Positions 7,757 through 16,663 of a stretch of DNA of 64,000 nt are shown here, piece after piece (within the stretch, counting starts at the first letter, position 1; each line of letters opens with the position of its first letter). Origin of the DNA: F1-60-MAGs149 sp037133755 (GTDB lineage Bacteria; Actinomycetota; Thermoleophilia; Gaiellales; F1-60-MAGs149); contig JBAXNN010000009.1 in NCBI GenBank assembly GCA_037133755.1, positions 39,060-103,059 of the forward strand, read 5' to 3'. The position numbers were made by a program, and so were the translations under genes. The notes under the pieces are model-generated. The model was not told the origin of the DNA and searched no databases. It saw only the letters and a list, made by a program, of their open reading frames with translations.

Positions 7757-10360
7757 CTACTCCTTCGCAGCGGCCCACGTGTCGCCGACGCCGGCGTCGG
7801 CGACGAGCGGTGGGTCGAGCGGATGCGCGTTGACCATCTCCTCGACGATCAGGGCTCGCACGGTCTCGACATCGCTGTCGGCGACCTCGAAGACCAATTC
7901 GTCGTGCACCTGCAGGACCAGGTTGGCCTGACGCCCCTCATCGCGAATGCGGCGATCACAGCTGATCATGGCGACCTTGATGATGTCGGCGGCGCTGCCC
8001 TGGATCAGGGAATTGATCGCGAGGCGCTCGCCCAACAGGTGCACCTGCCGGTTCTTGGCGCGCAGTTCGGGGATCGGGCGCTGGCGACCAAGCAGCGTCA
8101 ACGCGTAACCACGCTCTGCCGTCTCCTCGATTGTGCGGGTGATGAACGTCTGGACGGCCGGATAGCGCCCGAGGTACGTGTCGATGTACTGCTGCGCCTC
8201 GTCGCGCGAGATCTCCAGCTGCTCCGCCAGCCCGAACGAGCTAATGCCGTAGATGATGCCGAAGTTGACGGCCTTGGCGCGATCGCGCTCTTCCTTCGTG
8301 ATGTCCTCTGGCGCCTTCCCCAGCACCTCTGCCGCGGTCGCACGGTGGACGTCATCGCCGCGTCGGAACGCGTCAACCAGACCTGGCTCCTGACACAGCG
8401 CCGCGAGAATGCGCAGCTCGACCTGGGAGTAGTCGCACGAGATCAGCTGGGTGCCCGGGGCCGCGACGAATGCCGCGCGAATCTCCTGCCCGATCGGGGT
8501 GCGCACCGGAATTGCCTGCAGGTTCGGATTCGTGCACGACAGGCGGCCGGTCGCGGCCGTGTGCTGCGAGAACGTCGTGTGGATGCGTCCGTCGGCGGCC
8601 GCTGCCTCGGGGAGCGCACGCAGGTACGTCGACAGCAGCTTCGACAGCTCGCGCCAACGCTCGATCACGGGAATGATCGGGTGCAGCGGACGCAGCTTCG
8701 CCAGGACCGTGCGATCGGTCGACGGACCGGTCTTGCCCGACGTTTGGACGGGCAGGTCGAGGCGATTGAAGAGGATGTCGCCGAGCTGCTTGGGCGAGCC
8801 AAGCGTGAATGGTCCACCCGCCAGCCGGTGCGCCTCGGTCTCCAACTCGGCGACCTCGGTGGCACAGCGCTGGGCAATCGCCTGGAGCACGGGAATGTCG
8901 ACGGCGATGCCGGTCCGCTCCATCTCGGCCAACACGGGCACGAGCGGTAGTTCGAGATCCGCGAGCAGCGGCAGCAGGCGACGCTCGGCGAGTCGGTCGG
9001 TGAGTGGCTGACGCAGGAGACGCACGGCGATCGCCTCGTGCAACGCCTCGGCCCCCTCTCCCTCGGTCGCCACGGTCAGCGCGTATTCGCGTAGCAACTC
9101 GTCGACGGGATAGCCGTTGCGCCCGGGGTCGAGCAGATACGCCGCGAGCGCGGTGTCGAACGCCGGTGCAATGCGTTCTGCCCCGACGCTGCGCAGGGCG
9201 ACCTTCACGTCATGGCCGATCAGGGCCGGCTCCGCCAGGGCGGCGGCGACGGCCGGATCCGTTGGATCGGCGAGCCAGTGCCCGCCCTCGGTGGACACCG
9301 CGAGGATCCCATCCACGACGGCGATGCCGGCCTCGAGACAGTCGGCGAGCTTCGCCTGGAGCTCCGCGCCGGAGACGCGCGTCGCGGTCTCCCCTGGTCC
9401 GGCCGGCGCAGCGCTGACTGCGGCCAACGAGGGCAGGAGATCCTCGAGGTCGTCGAGGCGACGCAGCAGTTGATGCATCTCCCACTTGCGGAAGAGCTCC
9501 GCCAGCCTCGATCGATCGGGTGGCGCATCAAGTACGGAGCCGGTATCGAAGTCGGCGAGCTCGGGGATATCGCGCACGATCGTGCCGAGTTCGCGGGAGC
9601 GGAAGGCCTCGTCGCGGTGCTCGATCAGGTTCTGCTTGCGCTTCGGGCCCTTGATCTCATCGATGTGCTCGTACACCCCTTCGAGCGTGCCGTACGCATC
9701 GAGCAGCTCGGCGGCGGTCTTCTCGCCGATGCCGGGGACGCCGGGGATGTCGTCGGAGGTGTCGCCCTTGAGGCCGATCAGGTCGGGCACCGCGGTGTGC
9801 GGCACGCCGAGCCGTTCGGCCACGCGTTCCGGGGTGTAGACCAATACCTCGGTCATCCCGCGTGGGTTCATCATCAGGCAGACGAGATCGCTGACCAGTT
9901 GGAAGGCGTCGCGGTCGGTCGAGACGATGCAGGTCGCGATCGCCTGCTCGTCGGCGATGCGCGTCAACGTGCCGATCACGTCGTCTGCCTCGCGCCCGAC
10001 GATGCTGAGGTTGCGATACCCGAAGGCCTCCACCAGCTCGGGGAAGAACGGCCGCTGCTCCTTGAGCAGCTCGGGCGTCGGCTTACGCGAGCCCTTGTAG
10101 CCGGGGTGCAGCTCGAGCCGCTCGGTCGGCTTCTCGTCCCAGCAGACGACTACGCCGGAGGGCGTGTAGTCCTGCAGCAGCTTCATCAACATGCTGGCGA
10201 ATCCGAACAGTGCGCCCGTCGGAAAGCCATCGCTCGTGGAGAAGTCCTCAGGCAGCGCGTAGAAGGCGCGGTAGGCCAGCGAGTTGCCGTCAACGAGGAA
10301 CAGACGGCTCTCCCGCGCGGGCGCGTCGTTGAGATCGAGCTCGGAAGCCTTCTTCACCAT
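7757..10360 (-). CDS. polA: DNA polymerase I
   Basis: 867 residues. A 5' nuclease domain spans about 15-300 (LVDGNSLAYRAFYALP, GREADDVIGTL, GLKGDTSDDIPGVPGIGEKT). An exonuclease-like middle domain spans about 330-470 and the family A polymerase fills the rest: motif A SCDYSQVELRILAAL, motif B RAKAVNFGIIYGIS, motif C QVHDELVFEV. The middle domain has lost the first exonuclease metal motif (DxE): the corresponding strand reads VVDGILAVSTEGG. Proofreading is therefore probably absent, as in Taq and Bacillus Pol I. Its role is Okazaki-fragment maturation and repair synthesis. Start and promoter agree: TAGGCT lies 6 bp before the ATG. Confidence 0.96.
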   Translation of the reverse strand: MVKKASELDLNDAPARESRLFLVDGNSLAYRAFYALPEDFSTSDGFPTGALFGFASMLMKLLQDYTPSGVVVCWDEKPTERLELHPGYKGSRKPTPELLKEQRPFFPELVEAFGYRNLSIVGREADDVIGTLTRIADEQAIATCIVSTDRDAFQLVSDLVCLMMNPRGMTEVLVYTPERVAERLGVPHTAVPDLIGLKGDTSDDIPGVPGIGEKTAAELLDAYGTLEGVYEHIDEIKGPKRKQNLIEHRDEAFRSRELGTIVRDIPELADFDTGSVLDAPPDRSRLAELFRKWEMHQLLRRLDDLEDLLPSLAAVSAAPAGPGETATRVSGAELQAKLADCLEAGIAVVDGILAVSTEGGHWLADPTDPAVAAALAEPALIGHDVKVALRSVGAERIAPAFDTALAAYLLDPGRNGYPVDELLREYALTVATEGEGAEALHEAIAVRLLRQPLTDRLAERRLLPLLADLELPLVPVLAEMERTGIAVDIPVLQAIAQRCATEVAELETEAHRLAGGPFTLGSPKQLGDILFNRLDLPVQTSGKTGPSTDRTVLAKLRPLHPIIPVIERWRELSKLLSTYLRALPEAAAADGRIHTTFSQHTAATGRLSCTNPNLQAIPVRTPIGQEIRAAFVAAPGTQLISCDYSQVELRILAALCQEPGLVDAFRRGDDVHRATAAEVLGKAPEDITKEERDRAKAVNFGIIYGISSFGLAEQLEISRDEAQQYIDTYLGRYPAVQTFITRTIEETAERGYALTLLGRQRPIPELRAKNRQVHLLGERLAINSLIQGSAADIIKVAMISCDRRIRDEGRQANLVLQVHDELVFEVADSDVETVRALIVEEMVNAHPLDPPLVADAGVGDTWAAAKE

Positions 10361-10366
10361 GCGTGC

Positions 10367-10372
10367 AGCCTA
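10367..10372 (-). promoter_or_regulatory. -10 box (TAGGCT) of polA
   Basis: Exactly 6 bp upstream of the polA ATG; predicts a leaderless transcript. Confidence 0.55.
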
Positions 10373-10391
10373 GCCGTCACACCATGCGCGC

Positions 10392-10397
10392 TACCCT
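10392..10397 (+). promoter_or_regulatory. -10 box (TACCCT) of the malic enzyme gene
   Basis: 7 bp before the GTG at 10405. The polA and malic enzyme promoters are back-to-back within 45 bp. Confidence 0.5.
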
Positions 10398-10404
10398 GAG
10401 CAAC

Positions 10405-11838
10405 GTGGCGACTCACCATTCCGCGTCGTACAGCCTCACCATTCGTGCGCTGATTCCGCATGAGCCCGGTCAGTTCGCCCGCGTGGCTGCGGCGATCGGC
10501 GAAGCCGATGCGATCCTCGGCGCAATCGATCTCGTGCGCGTGGACCAGGACTCGGTCGTGCGCGACATCAGCGTGCTCTGCGCAAATGAGGAACATGGTG
10601 AGCGCGTCGTCGATGCGATCTCCACGATCGACGGCATCCGCGTCATCAACGTCTCCGACCGCACGTTCCTGATGCACAAGGGCGGCAAGATCGAGATGAC
10701 GCCGAAAGTTCCCATCCGGACACGTGACGATCTGTCGATGGCCTACACGCCCGGCGTCGCGCGTGTCTCGCGCTCGATCGCCGACGAGCCCGACAACGTC
10801 TGGAACCTGACCGGCAAGGGCAACACGATCGCCGTGGTGACCGATGGTACGGCCGTGCTCGGTCTTGGCGACATTGGGCCTGGTGCTGCGCTGCCGGTGA
10901 TGGAGGGCAAGGCGATGCTCTTCAAGGAGTTCGCTGGCGTTGATGCCTGGCCCATCTGTCTCGACTCCAAGGATCCCGAGGAGATCATCCGCGCGGTCGA
11001 GTTGATCTCCCCCGGCTTCGGGGGCATCAACCTCGAGGACATCTCCGCGCCGCGCTGTTTCGAGATCGAGCGCCGGCTGGAAGAGACCCTCGACATCCCG
11101 GTGTTCCATGACGATCAGCACGGGACTGCGATCACGGTGCTGGCCGCGCTCCGGAACGCGCTGCGCGTCGTGGGCAAGGATATCGCCGACATCCGTGTCG
11201 CGATCATCGGCACCGGAGCAGCCGGCACGGCCGTCACCGACATGCTCCAGGCGGGCGGGGTCGCGCACCTCGTCGGCGTCGACGTGGACGGCATCGTGCA
11301 TCGCGATCGCCCCGGCATGAACGCGGAATTGCAGGCCTTCGCCGAGCGCACGAACCCCGACGGCATCACCGGCGGTCCCGCCGAGGCCCTGCGGGGTGCC
11401 GACGTTGTGATCGGCGTTTCGCGGCCGGGCGTGATCTCGGTGGACATGGTGCGCACGATGGCAGCCGACCCGATCATCTTCGCGATGGCGAATCCGAACC
11501 CGGAGATCGTCCCGGAGGAGGTTGAGGGCATCGCAGCGGTGATGGCGACGGGTCGCAGTGACTACCCCAACCAGATCAACAACGTGCTGGCCTTCCCTGG
11601 CATCTTCCGCGGTGCGCTCGACGTTCGCGCCCGCAACATCACGCCTGGGATGAAGCTGGCGGCTGCCAACGCCATCGCCGACACGATCGGCATCGACGAG
11701 CTGACGCCCGAGTACATCGTCCCCAGCGTCTTCAATCGCAAGGTCGTTGAAAGCGTTGCTGAGGCGGTCGCCGCCGCCGCGATTGCCGACGGCGTGGCAC
11801 GCCGCGGCGTTCCCGAGCCCGAGCCGACGCGGAACTAG
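10405..11838 (+). CDS. NAD(P)-dependent malic enzyme with N-terminal ACT domain
   Basis: 477 residues. Residues 1-75 form an ACT-like regulatory domain (SLTIRALIPHEPGQFARVA). A short prokaryotic-type malic enzyme follows: SMAYTPGVARV, GTAVLGLGDIGP, the catalytic lysine in MEGKAMLFKEFAG, the metal-binding stretch GGINLEDISAPRCF, FHDDQHGTAI, and the nucleotide loop IIGTGAAGTAV. It oxidatively decarboxylates malate to pyruvate. The ACT domain suggests allosteric control by an amino acid (inference). Upstream in-frame ATGs exist at 10363 and 10384, but GTG 10405 is chosen because of the 7-bp spacing to TACCCT. Its stop shares CTAG with the convergent protease stop. Confidence 0.93.
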   Translation: MATHHSASYSLTIRALIPHEPGQFARVAAAIGEADAILGAIDLVRVDQDSVVRDISVLCANEEHGERVVDAISTIDGIRVINVSDRTFLMHKGGKIEMTPKVPIRTRDDLSMAYTPGVARVSRSIADEPDNVWNLTGKGNTIAVVTDGTAVLGLGDIGPGAALPVMEGKAMLFKEFAGVDAWPICLDSKDPEEIIRAVELISPGFGGINLEDISAPRCFEIERRLEETLDIPVFHDDQHGTAITVLAALRNALRVVGKDIADIRVAIIGTGAAGTAVTDMLQAGGVAHLVGVDVDGIVHRDRPGMNAELQAFAERTNPDGITGGPAEALRGADVVIGVSRPGVISVDMVRTMAADPIIFAMANPNPEIVPEEVEGIAAVMATGRSDYPNQINNVLAFPGIFRGALDVRARNITPGMKLAAANAIADTIGIDELTPEYIVPSVFNRKVVESVAEAVAAAAIADGVARRGVPEPEPTRN

Positions 11839-13436
11839 CCGACGAACGCCGCGGCCGTGGTGCGCTTCGTCAGGCCGCCAGGTCCGCTGACCGTCACGCG
11901 GCAGGCCAGCTCGCCTCCGGACTGCGCGGCCGTTGGCGTGAAGGCGTGCTGGGTGGCGCCGCGGATGGCCCGGCCGTTGAGGAGCCACTGCCAGGCCACC
12001 GCGAACGGGCGTGTGCCGCTCCAGCGCCCGACGTCGCAGCGCACTGCGCGTCCGACCGCGACCGCTCCTCGTAGCTGCACCGTGCCGATCGGTGCGGGCC
12101 TGGCGGGCTTCGGCAGCTGGCTCCGCTCGGCGTTCGTCGTCGTGACCCCATCTGTCGCAACAATCCGCACGTCGACGGCCTTGCCGACGGGCAGGCCGGT
12201 GAGGTCTGCGCTGAGCACCTGGGGAGTCTCGCTGGGCGCCGCGGTCTGCCACGGGCGAGGGTTGAACCGCAGGCCCGTCCCCGCCTCTGCGCGCCACTGC
12301 AGGGGCGCGCCGTGTGGTGCGAGGGTGAACGTGATGCGAGCCGTCTGGTACCCCGTCCACTGGGTCCGCTGCGCGGCAACGAAGTTGGGGCCGGGCACGC
12401 CGACCACGGCGGCGGGTGCGCTTTCGCCGTTCTCGTTGATCGCCGTCACGCTGACGGCGTAGGGCGTGCCGTTCACGAGGCCGGGCAGCACGATCCGACG
12501 ATCGCCGCTCGACACCTCGATCACCTGCCCGGTCTCTGCGATGCGAAGGCGATACGCCGTCGGCACGGGAGCGTCGGCGCACGGGCGCGCCCATTGCCAA
12601 TCGATCGTGAGCGTCCCATCCCCCTGCGCCACCGCAATGGCACTGGGCGCGTCGGGCGGATTGATCGTCGACTCCACCCAGCAGCGGTTGTGCGCGACCA
12701 GCGAGTACACGCCGGGGTAGCGCGCCATTGCGCACCCCGTGCCCCAGGACACGACACCGACGAGCACGGCGCCGGCACCAGGACGGTTGATCAGCGGGCC
12801 GCCGCTGTCGCCGGCGCAGGCGTCACGGTGCGGCAGCGAGGCGCAGACCATGTCCTGCGGGAAGAAGGCCTTCGCGCCGTAGGCATCGACGCATTGCTGT
12901 GCGGGCTTGACGCGCACGGCGACGGCTCGCAACTCGCTCGCACCGAGGCCAAACGAGTCGTTGGCAGCGTTGTAGGTCGTGGAACCCCAGCCGGCCACGT
13001 GCAGCAGCGTGCCGGTCGCCGGCGGCTCGGTCGTGTCGACGAGCGGAATGACCGGCGACGCGCTGGGCGCTGCGAGGCGCAGCAGCATCAGGTCATCGCG
13101 CGGAGCGCCCGGGACGATCTGCTTGTAGTTCGGATGGCGCACCTGCCGCTCCACGGAAAGCAGCTGCCCGGCGCCGCTCTTGAGCGACGCGCTGCCGGTC
13201 AGCACCCGAATCTGACCCGTGGGATAGATCTTGCAGTGGCCAGCGGTGAGCACCCACTGCGGTGCGACGAGTGAGCCGCCGCAGAACTGGGAGCCGTACG
13301 TGGTCTCCAGGGCGACCGTCGACGGCCAGTCCGCAATCGACGCGGTGGCCCCGCCAATGACGCGCGACGTGATGGCACCCGCCGTCGAGGGCAGGACGAG
13401 AAGCGCGAGCAGTGCGAGAAGGGCCAGGCGACGCAT
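11835..13436 (-). CDS. Secreted trypsin-like serine protease with FnIII/Ig-like tail
   Basis: 533 residues. A signal peptide (about 1-22, ending near AGA) precedes a chymotrypsin-fold domain starting RVIGGATASIADWPS. The triad is visible: TAGHC (H67), DDLMLL (D115) and CAGDSGGPL (S211). After residue about 265 there is a fibronectin type III-like domain (PPDAPSAIAVAQGDGTLTID, INENGESAP), then Ig-like modules ending in FTPTAAQSGGELACRV. The protein is probably exported and acts outside the cell; its substrate is unknown. It is monocistronic, lies downstream of ribF, and has a TAGGCT box 8 bp before its ATG. Confidence 0.92.
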   Translation of the reverse strand: MRRLALLALLALLVLPSTAGAITSRVIGGATASIADWPSTVALETTYGSQFCGGSLVAPQWVLTAGHCKIYPTGQIRVLTGSASLKSGAGQLLSVERQVRHPNYKQIVPGAPRDDLMLLRLAAPSASPVIPLVDTTEPPATGTLLHVAGWGSTTYNAANDSFGLGASELRAVAVRVKPAQQCVDAYGAKAFFPQDMVCASLPHRDACAGDSGGPLINRPGAGAVLVGVVSWGTGCAMARYPGVYSLVAHNRCWVESTINPPDAPSAIAVAQGDGTLTIDWQWARPCADAPVPTAYRLRIAETGQVIEVSSGDRRIVLPGLVNGTPYAVSVTAINENGESAPAAVVGVPGPNFVAAQRTQWTGYQTARITFTLAPHGAPLQWRAEAGTGLRFNPRPWQTAAPSETPQVLSADLTGLPVGKAVDVRIVATDGVTTTNAERSQLPKPARPAPIGTVQLRGAVAVGRAVRCDVGRWSGTRPFAVAWQWLLNGRAIRGATQHAFTPTAAQSGGELACRVTVSGPGGLTKRTTAAAFVG

Positions 13437-13444
13437 GGGTTCTC

Positions 13445-13450
13445 AGCCTA
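13445..13450 (-). promoter_or_regulatory. -10 box (TAGGCT) of the protease gene
   Basis: 8 bp before the protease ATG and just beyond the ribF stop; predicts a leader of at most two bases. Confidence 0.4.
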
Positions 13451-13454
13451 CCGC

Positions 13455-14411
13455 CTAGGCGGTGCTGGACGTGCGCTGTCGAACGACCTCGACATCTGCG
13501 GCGATCTGCGCGATCAACGATTCCAAGCTGTCGTAGACCCTCTGCCCGCGGACCATCGAATGGAAATCCAGACGCAGCGGCCGGTCATAGATTTCCGCGC
13601 CGTCGTAGTCCAGCAGATGCGCTTCGATCCGCAGATCGTCGACATCGCCGAAGTGCGGGTTGCGACCGACGCTGATGGCAGCGGCAAAGCGCTGTTCGCC
13701 GGGGTTGATCGTGGCCCAACCGGCGTAGACGCCCTCGGCCGGCAACTGCTGCCCGGGAACCACACTGAGGTTGGCTGTCGGGAAGCCGATCTCCCGTCCA
13801 CGCTTGTCGCCGTGGCCGACGACGCCGTCGAGCGAGGGCAACCGCCCGAGGAGCTGCGCTGCCTCTTGCATCTCCCCTTCACTGATCAGTCCGCGGATCC
13901 GCGACGACGAGATCTTGTCCCCGTCGTCTCCTACGAGATGCACGGCCGCTACCTCAATGCCGAGCGGCTCGCACAGTGCCTGCATCGCCTCGACGCCTCC
14001 GAGGCGGTCGTGCCCGAAGCGGAAGTCCTCGCCGACCGTGATCGCCACGGCACCAAACTTCCCGACGAGCACCTCTTCGACGAACTCGACGGCGCTGAGC
14101 GCGGCCAGCTGGGGCGTGAAGCGCATCATCACGACCTCGTCCGCACCCGACTGGTACAGCATGCGGATGCGCTCCGTGATGCCGCTCAGTGACGCCGAGG
14201 GCGTACCCGGACGAATCACCGTGGCCGGGCGCGGATGGAACGTGGCGGCCATGGTGCTGACACCCAGACGGGTGCCAACCTCCTTGGCGGTCCGGATCAC
14301 CGCCTGGTGGCCGAGGTGCACACCGTCGAACGTGCCGAGGGCCACGGACCGGCGCCCGGGCGGCACCTCGTCGATGCCCTGGTGCAACGTGCGGACCTGA
14401 CGCTCCGTCAT
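13455..14411 (-). CDS. ribF: Bifunctional riboflavin kinase / FAD synthetase
   Basis: 318 residues. The N-terminal FMN adenylyltransferase domain has GTFDGVHLGHQAVI and ISSSRIRGLI near residue 160. The C-terminal riboflavin kinase has GHGDKRGREIGFPTANL near residue 190, then GVYAGWA and the conserved YDSLESL helix. It converts riboflavin to FMN and FAD. The start overlaps the truB stop by ATGA; truB-ribF linkage is common in bacteria, and the gene ends the rbfA-DHH-truB-ribF operon. Confidence 0.96.
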   Translation of the reverse strand: MTERQVRTLHQGIDEVPPGRRSVALGTFDGVHLGHQAVIRTAKEVGTRLGVSTMAATFHPRPATVIRPGTPSASLSGITERIRMLYQSGADEVVMMRFTPQLAALSAVEFVEEVLVGKFGAVAITVGEDFRFGHDRLGGVEAMQALCEPLGIEVAAVHLVGDDGDKISSSRIRGLISEGEMQEAAQLLGRLPSLDGVVGHGDKRGREIGFPTANLSVVPGQQLPAEGVYAGWATINPGEQRFAAAISVGRNPHFGDVDDLRIEAHLLDYDGAEIYDRPLRLDFHSMVRGQRVYDSLESLIAQIAADVEVVRQRTSSTA

Positions 14412-15280
14412 GCGGGCTCCAAGACGAGACGTGGTGCGATCTCGGCGCCGTCGGCGGCACCGATGGCAACCAATGCGTCGTCCATCACCAGGGCGACATC
14501 GCCGCTCAGTTCCTCGTTGGCGATGCGCTGACCGTGGCCGATGGCAGTGCGTTCGGTCGCCGTCACCTCACGACGGGGCAACGCCGGGATTGCGGTGAGT
14601 GGTGCAGCCCAGGCGACCGTGCCGGGCACCGACTCGGCGATGGCGTCCGGGGCCGCAGCGTCGTCCACGCGGAAGTCGCCGACCTCTGTGCGCCGCAGGG
14701 CCGTGAGGTACGCGCCGGTGCCGAGCACCTCGCCGAGATCACGCGCGATACTGCGAACGTAGGTGCCGGTACCGCAGGCGACGTCGAGCTGCGCGGTCTG
14801 CGTCGTGTCGTCGAAGTGCATCAGTCTGATCCCGTGAACCGTCACCTGTCGTGCTGGGACGGTAACCGTCTCGCCCCGCCGGAATCGACGGTAGGCGCGC
14901 TCTCCGTCGATGTGCACGGCGCTGGCTGCAGGCGGCACCTGCTGGATTTCCCCGATGAAGGCCGGCAATGCGGCGGCGACGGCGGCCTCCGTCGTCGTCT
15001 CTCCCGTGGTGCTGATATGTCCCTCAGGGTCATCGGTCGTCGACGTAGCACCAAACTGGACGGTCGCCTCGTAGCGCTTGTCGAGACCGCCGAGATACGG
15101 CGCGAGCCGGGTCGCGCGGCCGTGCAGAACGACGAGGAGACCGGTGGCAAACGGGTCGAGCGTCCCGGTGTGCCCAAGCTTGCGACCGTACGCACGGCGT
15201 AGTCGAGCGATCGCTCCGAACGAGCTGATGCCCGCGGGCTTGTCGACGAGCAGCAGGCCAGCAGTCGGCGCCTCAGGCAC
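14408..15280 (-). CDS. truB: tRNA pseudouridine-55 synthase
   Basis: 290 residues. Makes the pseudouridine in the T-loop of tRNAs. The catalytic aspartate is D42 in GHTGTLDPFATG; other family marks are LLVDKPAGISSF, RYEATVQFG, the RAYRRFRRG stretch and CGTGTYVRSIARDLG. It overlaps the upstream DHH phosphoesterase gene by 8 bp and ribF by 4 bp, so all are probably translated from one mRNA. Confidence 0.96.
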   Translation of the reverse strand: MPEAPTAGLLLVDKPAGISSFGAIARLRRAYGRKLGHTGTLDPFATGLLVVLHGRATRLAPYLGGLDKRYEATVQFGATSTTDDPEGHISTTGETTTEAAVAAALPAFIGEIQQVPPAASAVHIDGERAYRRFRRGETVTVPARQVTVHGIRLMHFDDTTQTAQLDVACGTGTYVRSIARDLGEVLGTGAYLTALRRTEVGDFRVDDAAAPDAIAESVPGTVAWAAPLTAIPALPRREVTATERTAIGHGQRIANEELSGDVALVMDDALVAIGAADGAEIAPRLVLEPA

Positions 15281-16244
15281 GCGTGAGCTCCGTCTCGATC
15301 AGCTCGATGACGTGGGCGAAGTCGCCCTCCATGGCGAACCCGGCAGCCATCGCGTGGCCGCCGCCCCCACCAACGTGGGCAATGCGTGCGACGTCGACGT
15401 CAGGCTGCGCGCTGCGCAGCGACACCTTCTTGAGCAGGCCACCACCGGCGCGCGGTTCTCGGATGACTGCGGCGACCTCTACGCCCTGAATGGCGCGCAG
15501 GTGATCGATGACACCCTCCGAGTCGGCCTCTTCCGCACCGCTCCGCTCGAGGTCGTCGATGCTGATGCAGGCCACCGCCAAGCGACCGTTGGCACGGAGG
15601 TCGAGTGTGGCGAGCGCTCGCGCCAGGAGGCGCACGCGTGCAGCGGGTTTGCCCTCGTAGAGGCGGCGGAACACCGCATCCGGCTCGACGCCGAGCGCGA
15701 TCAGGTCGGCAGCGCCGGCATGTGCTTCTGCGTTGGTGTTCGAGAACATGAAGCGGCCGGTGTCGGTGACGATCCCGACGTACAGCGCCTCCGCAGTGGC
15801 GTGGTCCAGCGGCAATTCGAGCAGTCGGAGCAGACGCAGGCAGAGCACCGTGGCGCACGCTGCAGTGGCATCGACGTCGTTGATGTCCGCGAAGTGCGTG
15901 TTATCGGCGTGGTGGTCGATGTTGATGCTGGTTGCGGCGCGTGCCACCGCGGCCTCGCCATCGCGTCCGAGTCGCAGGGCCGTCCCGCAGTCCAGCGCGA
16001 GCAGGAGACGTTCGTGGAGGTCAGCGGGTGGTTCGCGCACGAGATCGTCGTAGCCAAGCCAGGCGTAGTCGGCGGGCAGCGGCGCCTCGCCGGGTGCCCA
16101 CAGCACCACGTCCCACCCCGCCCGGCGAAGTGCTCGGCCACAGCCGACCAGCGAGCCCAGCGCGTCACCGTCTGGTGCTTCGTGGCAGACCACGACGATG
16201 CGCTCGTGGTCGCGTAGCGCTGCTGCTGCAGCCGTGAGACTCAT
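15273..16244 (-). CDS. nrnA: DHH-DHHA1 phosphoesterase (NrnA-like oligoribonuclease/pAp phosphatase)
   Basis: 323 residues with an N-terminal DHH domain (CHEAPDGDALGS; LDCG; NIDHHADNTHFAD) and a C-terminal DHHA1 domain ending VGGGGGHAMAAGF, the substrate-binding GGGH motif. NrnA-type enzymes degrade 2-5 nt RNA and dephosphorylate 3'-phosphoadenosine 5'-phosphate. The position between rbfA and truB is the standard bacterial arrangement. It overlaps rbfA by 4 bp. Family assignment is firm; specificity among oligoRNA, pAp or cyclic dinucleotide products is not readable from sequence. Confidence 0.9.
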   Translation of the reverse strand: MSLTAAAAALRDHERIVVVCHEAPDGDALGSLVGCGRALRRAGWDVVLWAPGEAPLPADYAWLGYDDLVREPPADLHERLLLALDCGTALRLGRDGEAAVARAATSINIDHHADNTHFADINDVDATAACATVLCLRLLRLLELPLDHATAEALYVGIVTDTGRFMFSNTNAEAHAGAADLIALGVEPDAVFRRLYEGKPAARVRLLARALATLDLRANGRLAVACISIDDLERSGAEEADSEGVIDHLRAIQGVEVAAVIREPRAGGGLLKKVSLRSAQPDVDVARIAHVGGGGGHAMAAGFAMEGDFAHVIELIETELTRA

Positions 16245-16609
16245 GCCTCGTCCTCCGGCAGCACGGGCGGGTTATCCCGCAGGAGCTGCTCGATGCGGTT
16301 GGCACGATCGATCGACTCGTCGTGAATAAACCGCAGGACCGGCGTATTGCGGAGCGACAACTCGTCGTTGACGGCACCTTGGAGCACCGGGCGCGCTGCC
16401 TCGAGCCCCTCCAGCGCGCGGACCTGGGCCTTCTCGTTGCCGTGCAGTTGCACGAACACATCGGCAACGGCCGTGTCCTTCGAGGCACGGACCTCAACAA
16501 CGGTCACCGCCCGTAGGCGCGGGTCGTTGAGCCGTGCGATGCGCTCGCCGAGCACCTCGCGCAGCAGTCCGTCGATCCGACGCCCGCGTTCCTTGCCGCC
16601 GCGCTTCAT
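16241..16609 (-). CDS. rbfA: 30S ribosome-binding factor A
   Basis: 122 residues. Binds the 30S subunit and helps mature the 5' end of 16S rRNA. The KH-like fold shows in RIDGLLREVLGERIARLNDPRL, VTVVEVRASKDTAVADVFVQ and the LR-F-H-D-S pattern (VLRFIHDESIDR). First large gene of the operon rbfA-nrnA-truB-ribF. Its ATG overlaps the stop of a 14-codon upstream ORF by ATGA, so its translation may be coupled to that peptide. Confidence 0.93.
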   Translation of the reverse strand: MKRGGKERGRRIDGLLREVLGERIARLNDPRLRAVTVVEVRASKDTAVADVFVQLHGNEKAQVRALEGLEAARPVLQGAVNDELSLRNTPVLRFIHDESIDRANRIEQLLRDNPPVLPEDEA

Positions 16610-16650
16610 ACGGGAACCTGCTCAGGGGTACGGGAAACGTCGGCACTCAT
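16606..16650 (-). CDS. 14-codon leaderless leader ORF coupled to rbfA
   Basis: ATG at 16650 to TGA at 16606 encodes MSADVSRTPEQVPV. A TAGCCT box stands 7 bp before the ATG, the leaderless spacing used by other genes here, and the stop overlaps the rbfA ATG as ATGA. Leaderless small upstream ORFs coupled to the next gene are known in mycobacteria. Whether this one is translated is inference. Confidence 0.45.
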   Translation of the reverse strand: MSADVSRTPEQVPV

Positions 16651-16657
16651 GCACCGA

Positions 16658-16663
16658 AGGCTA
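16658..16663 (-). promoter_or_regulatory. -10 box (TAGCCT) of the rbfA operon
   Basis: Overlaps the TAG stop of the RsuA-like gene and lies 7 bp before the leader ORF ATG. Confidence 0.45.
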
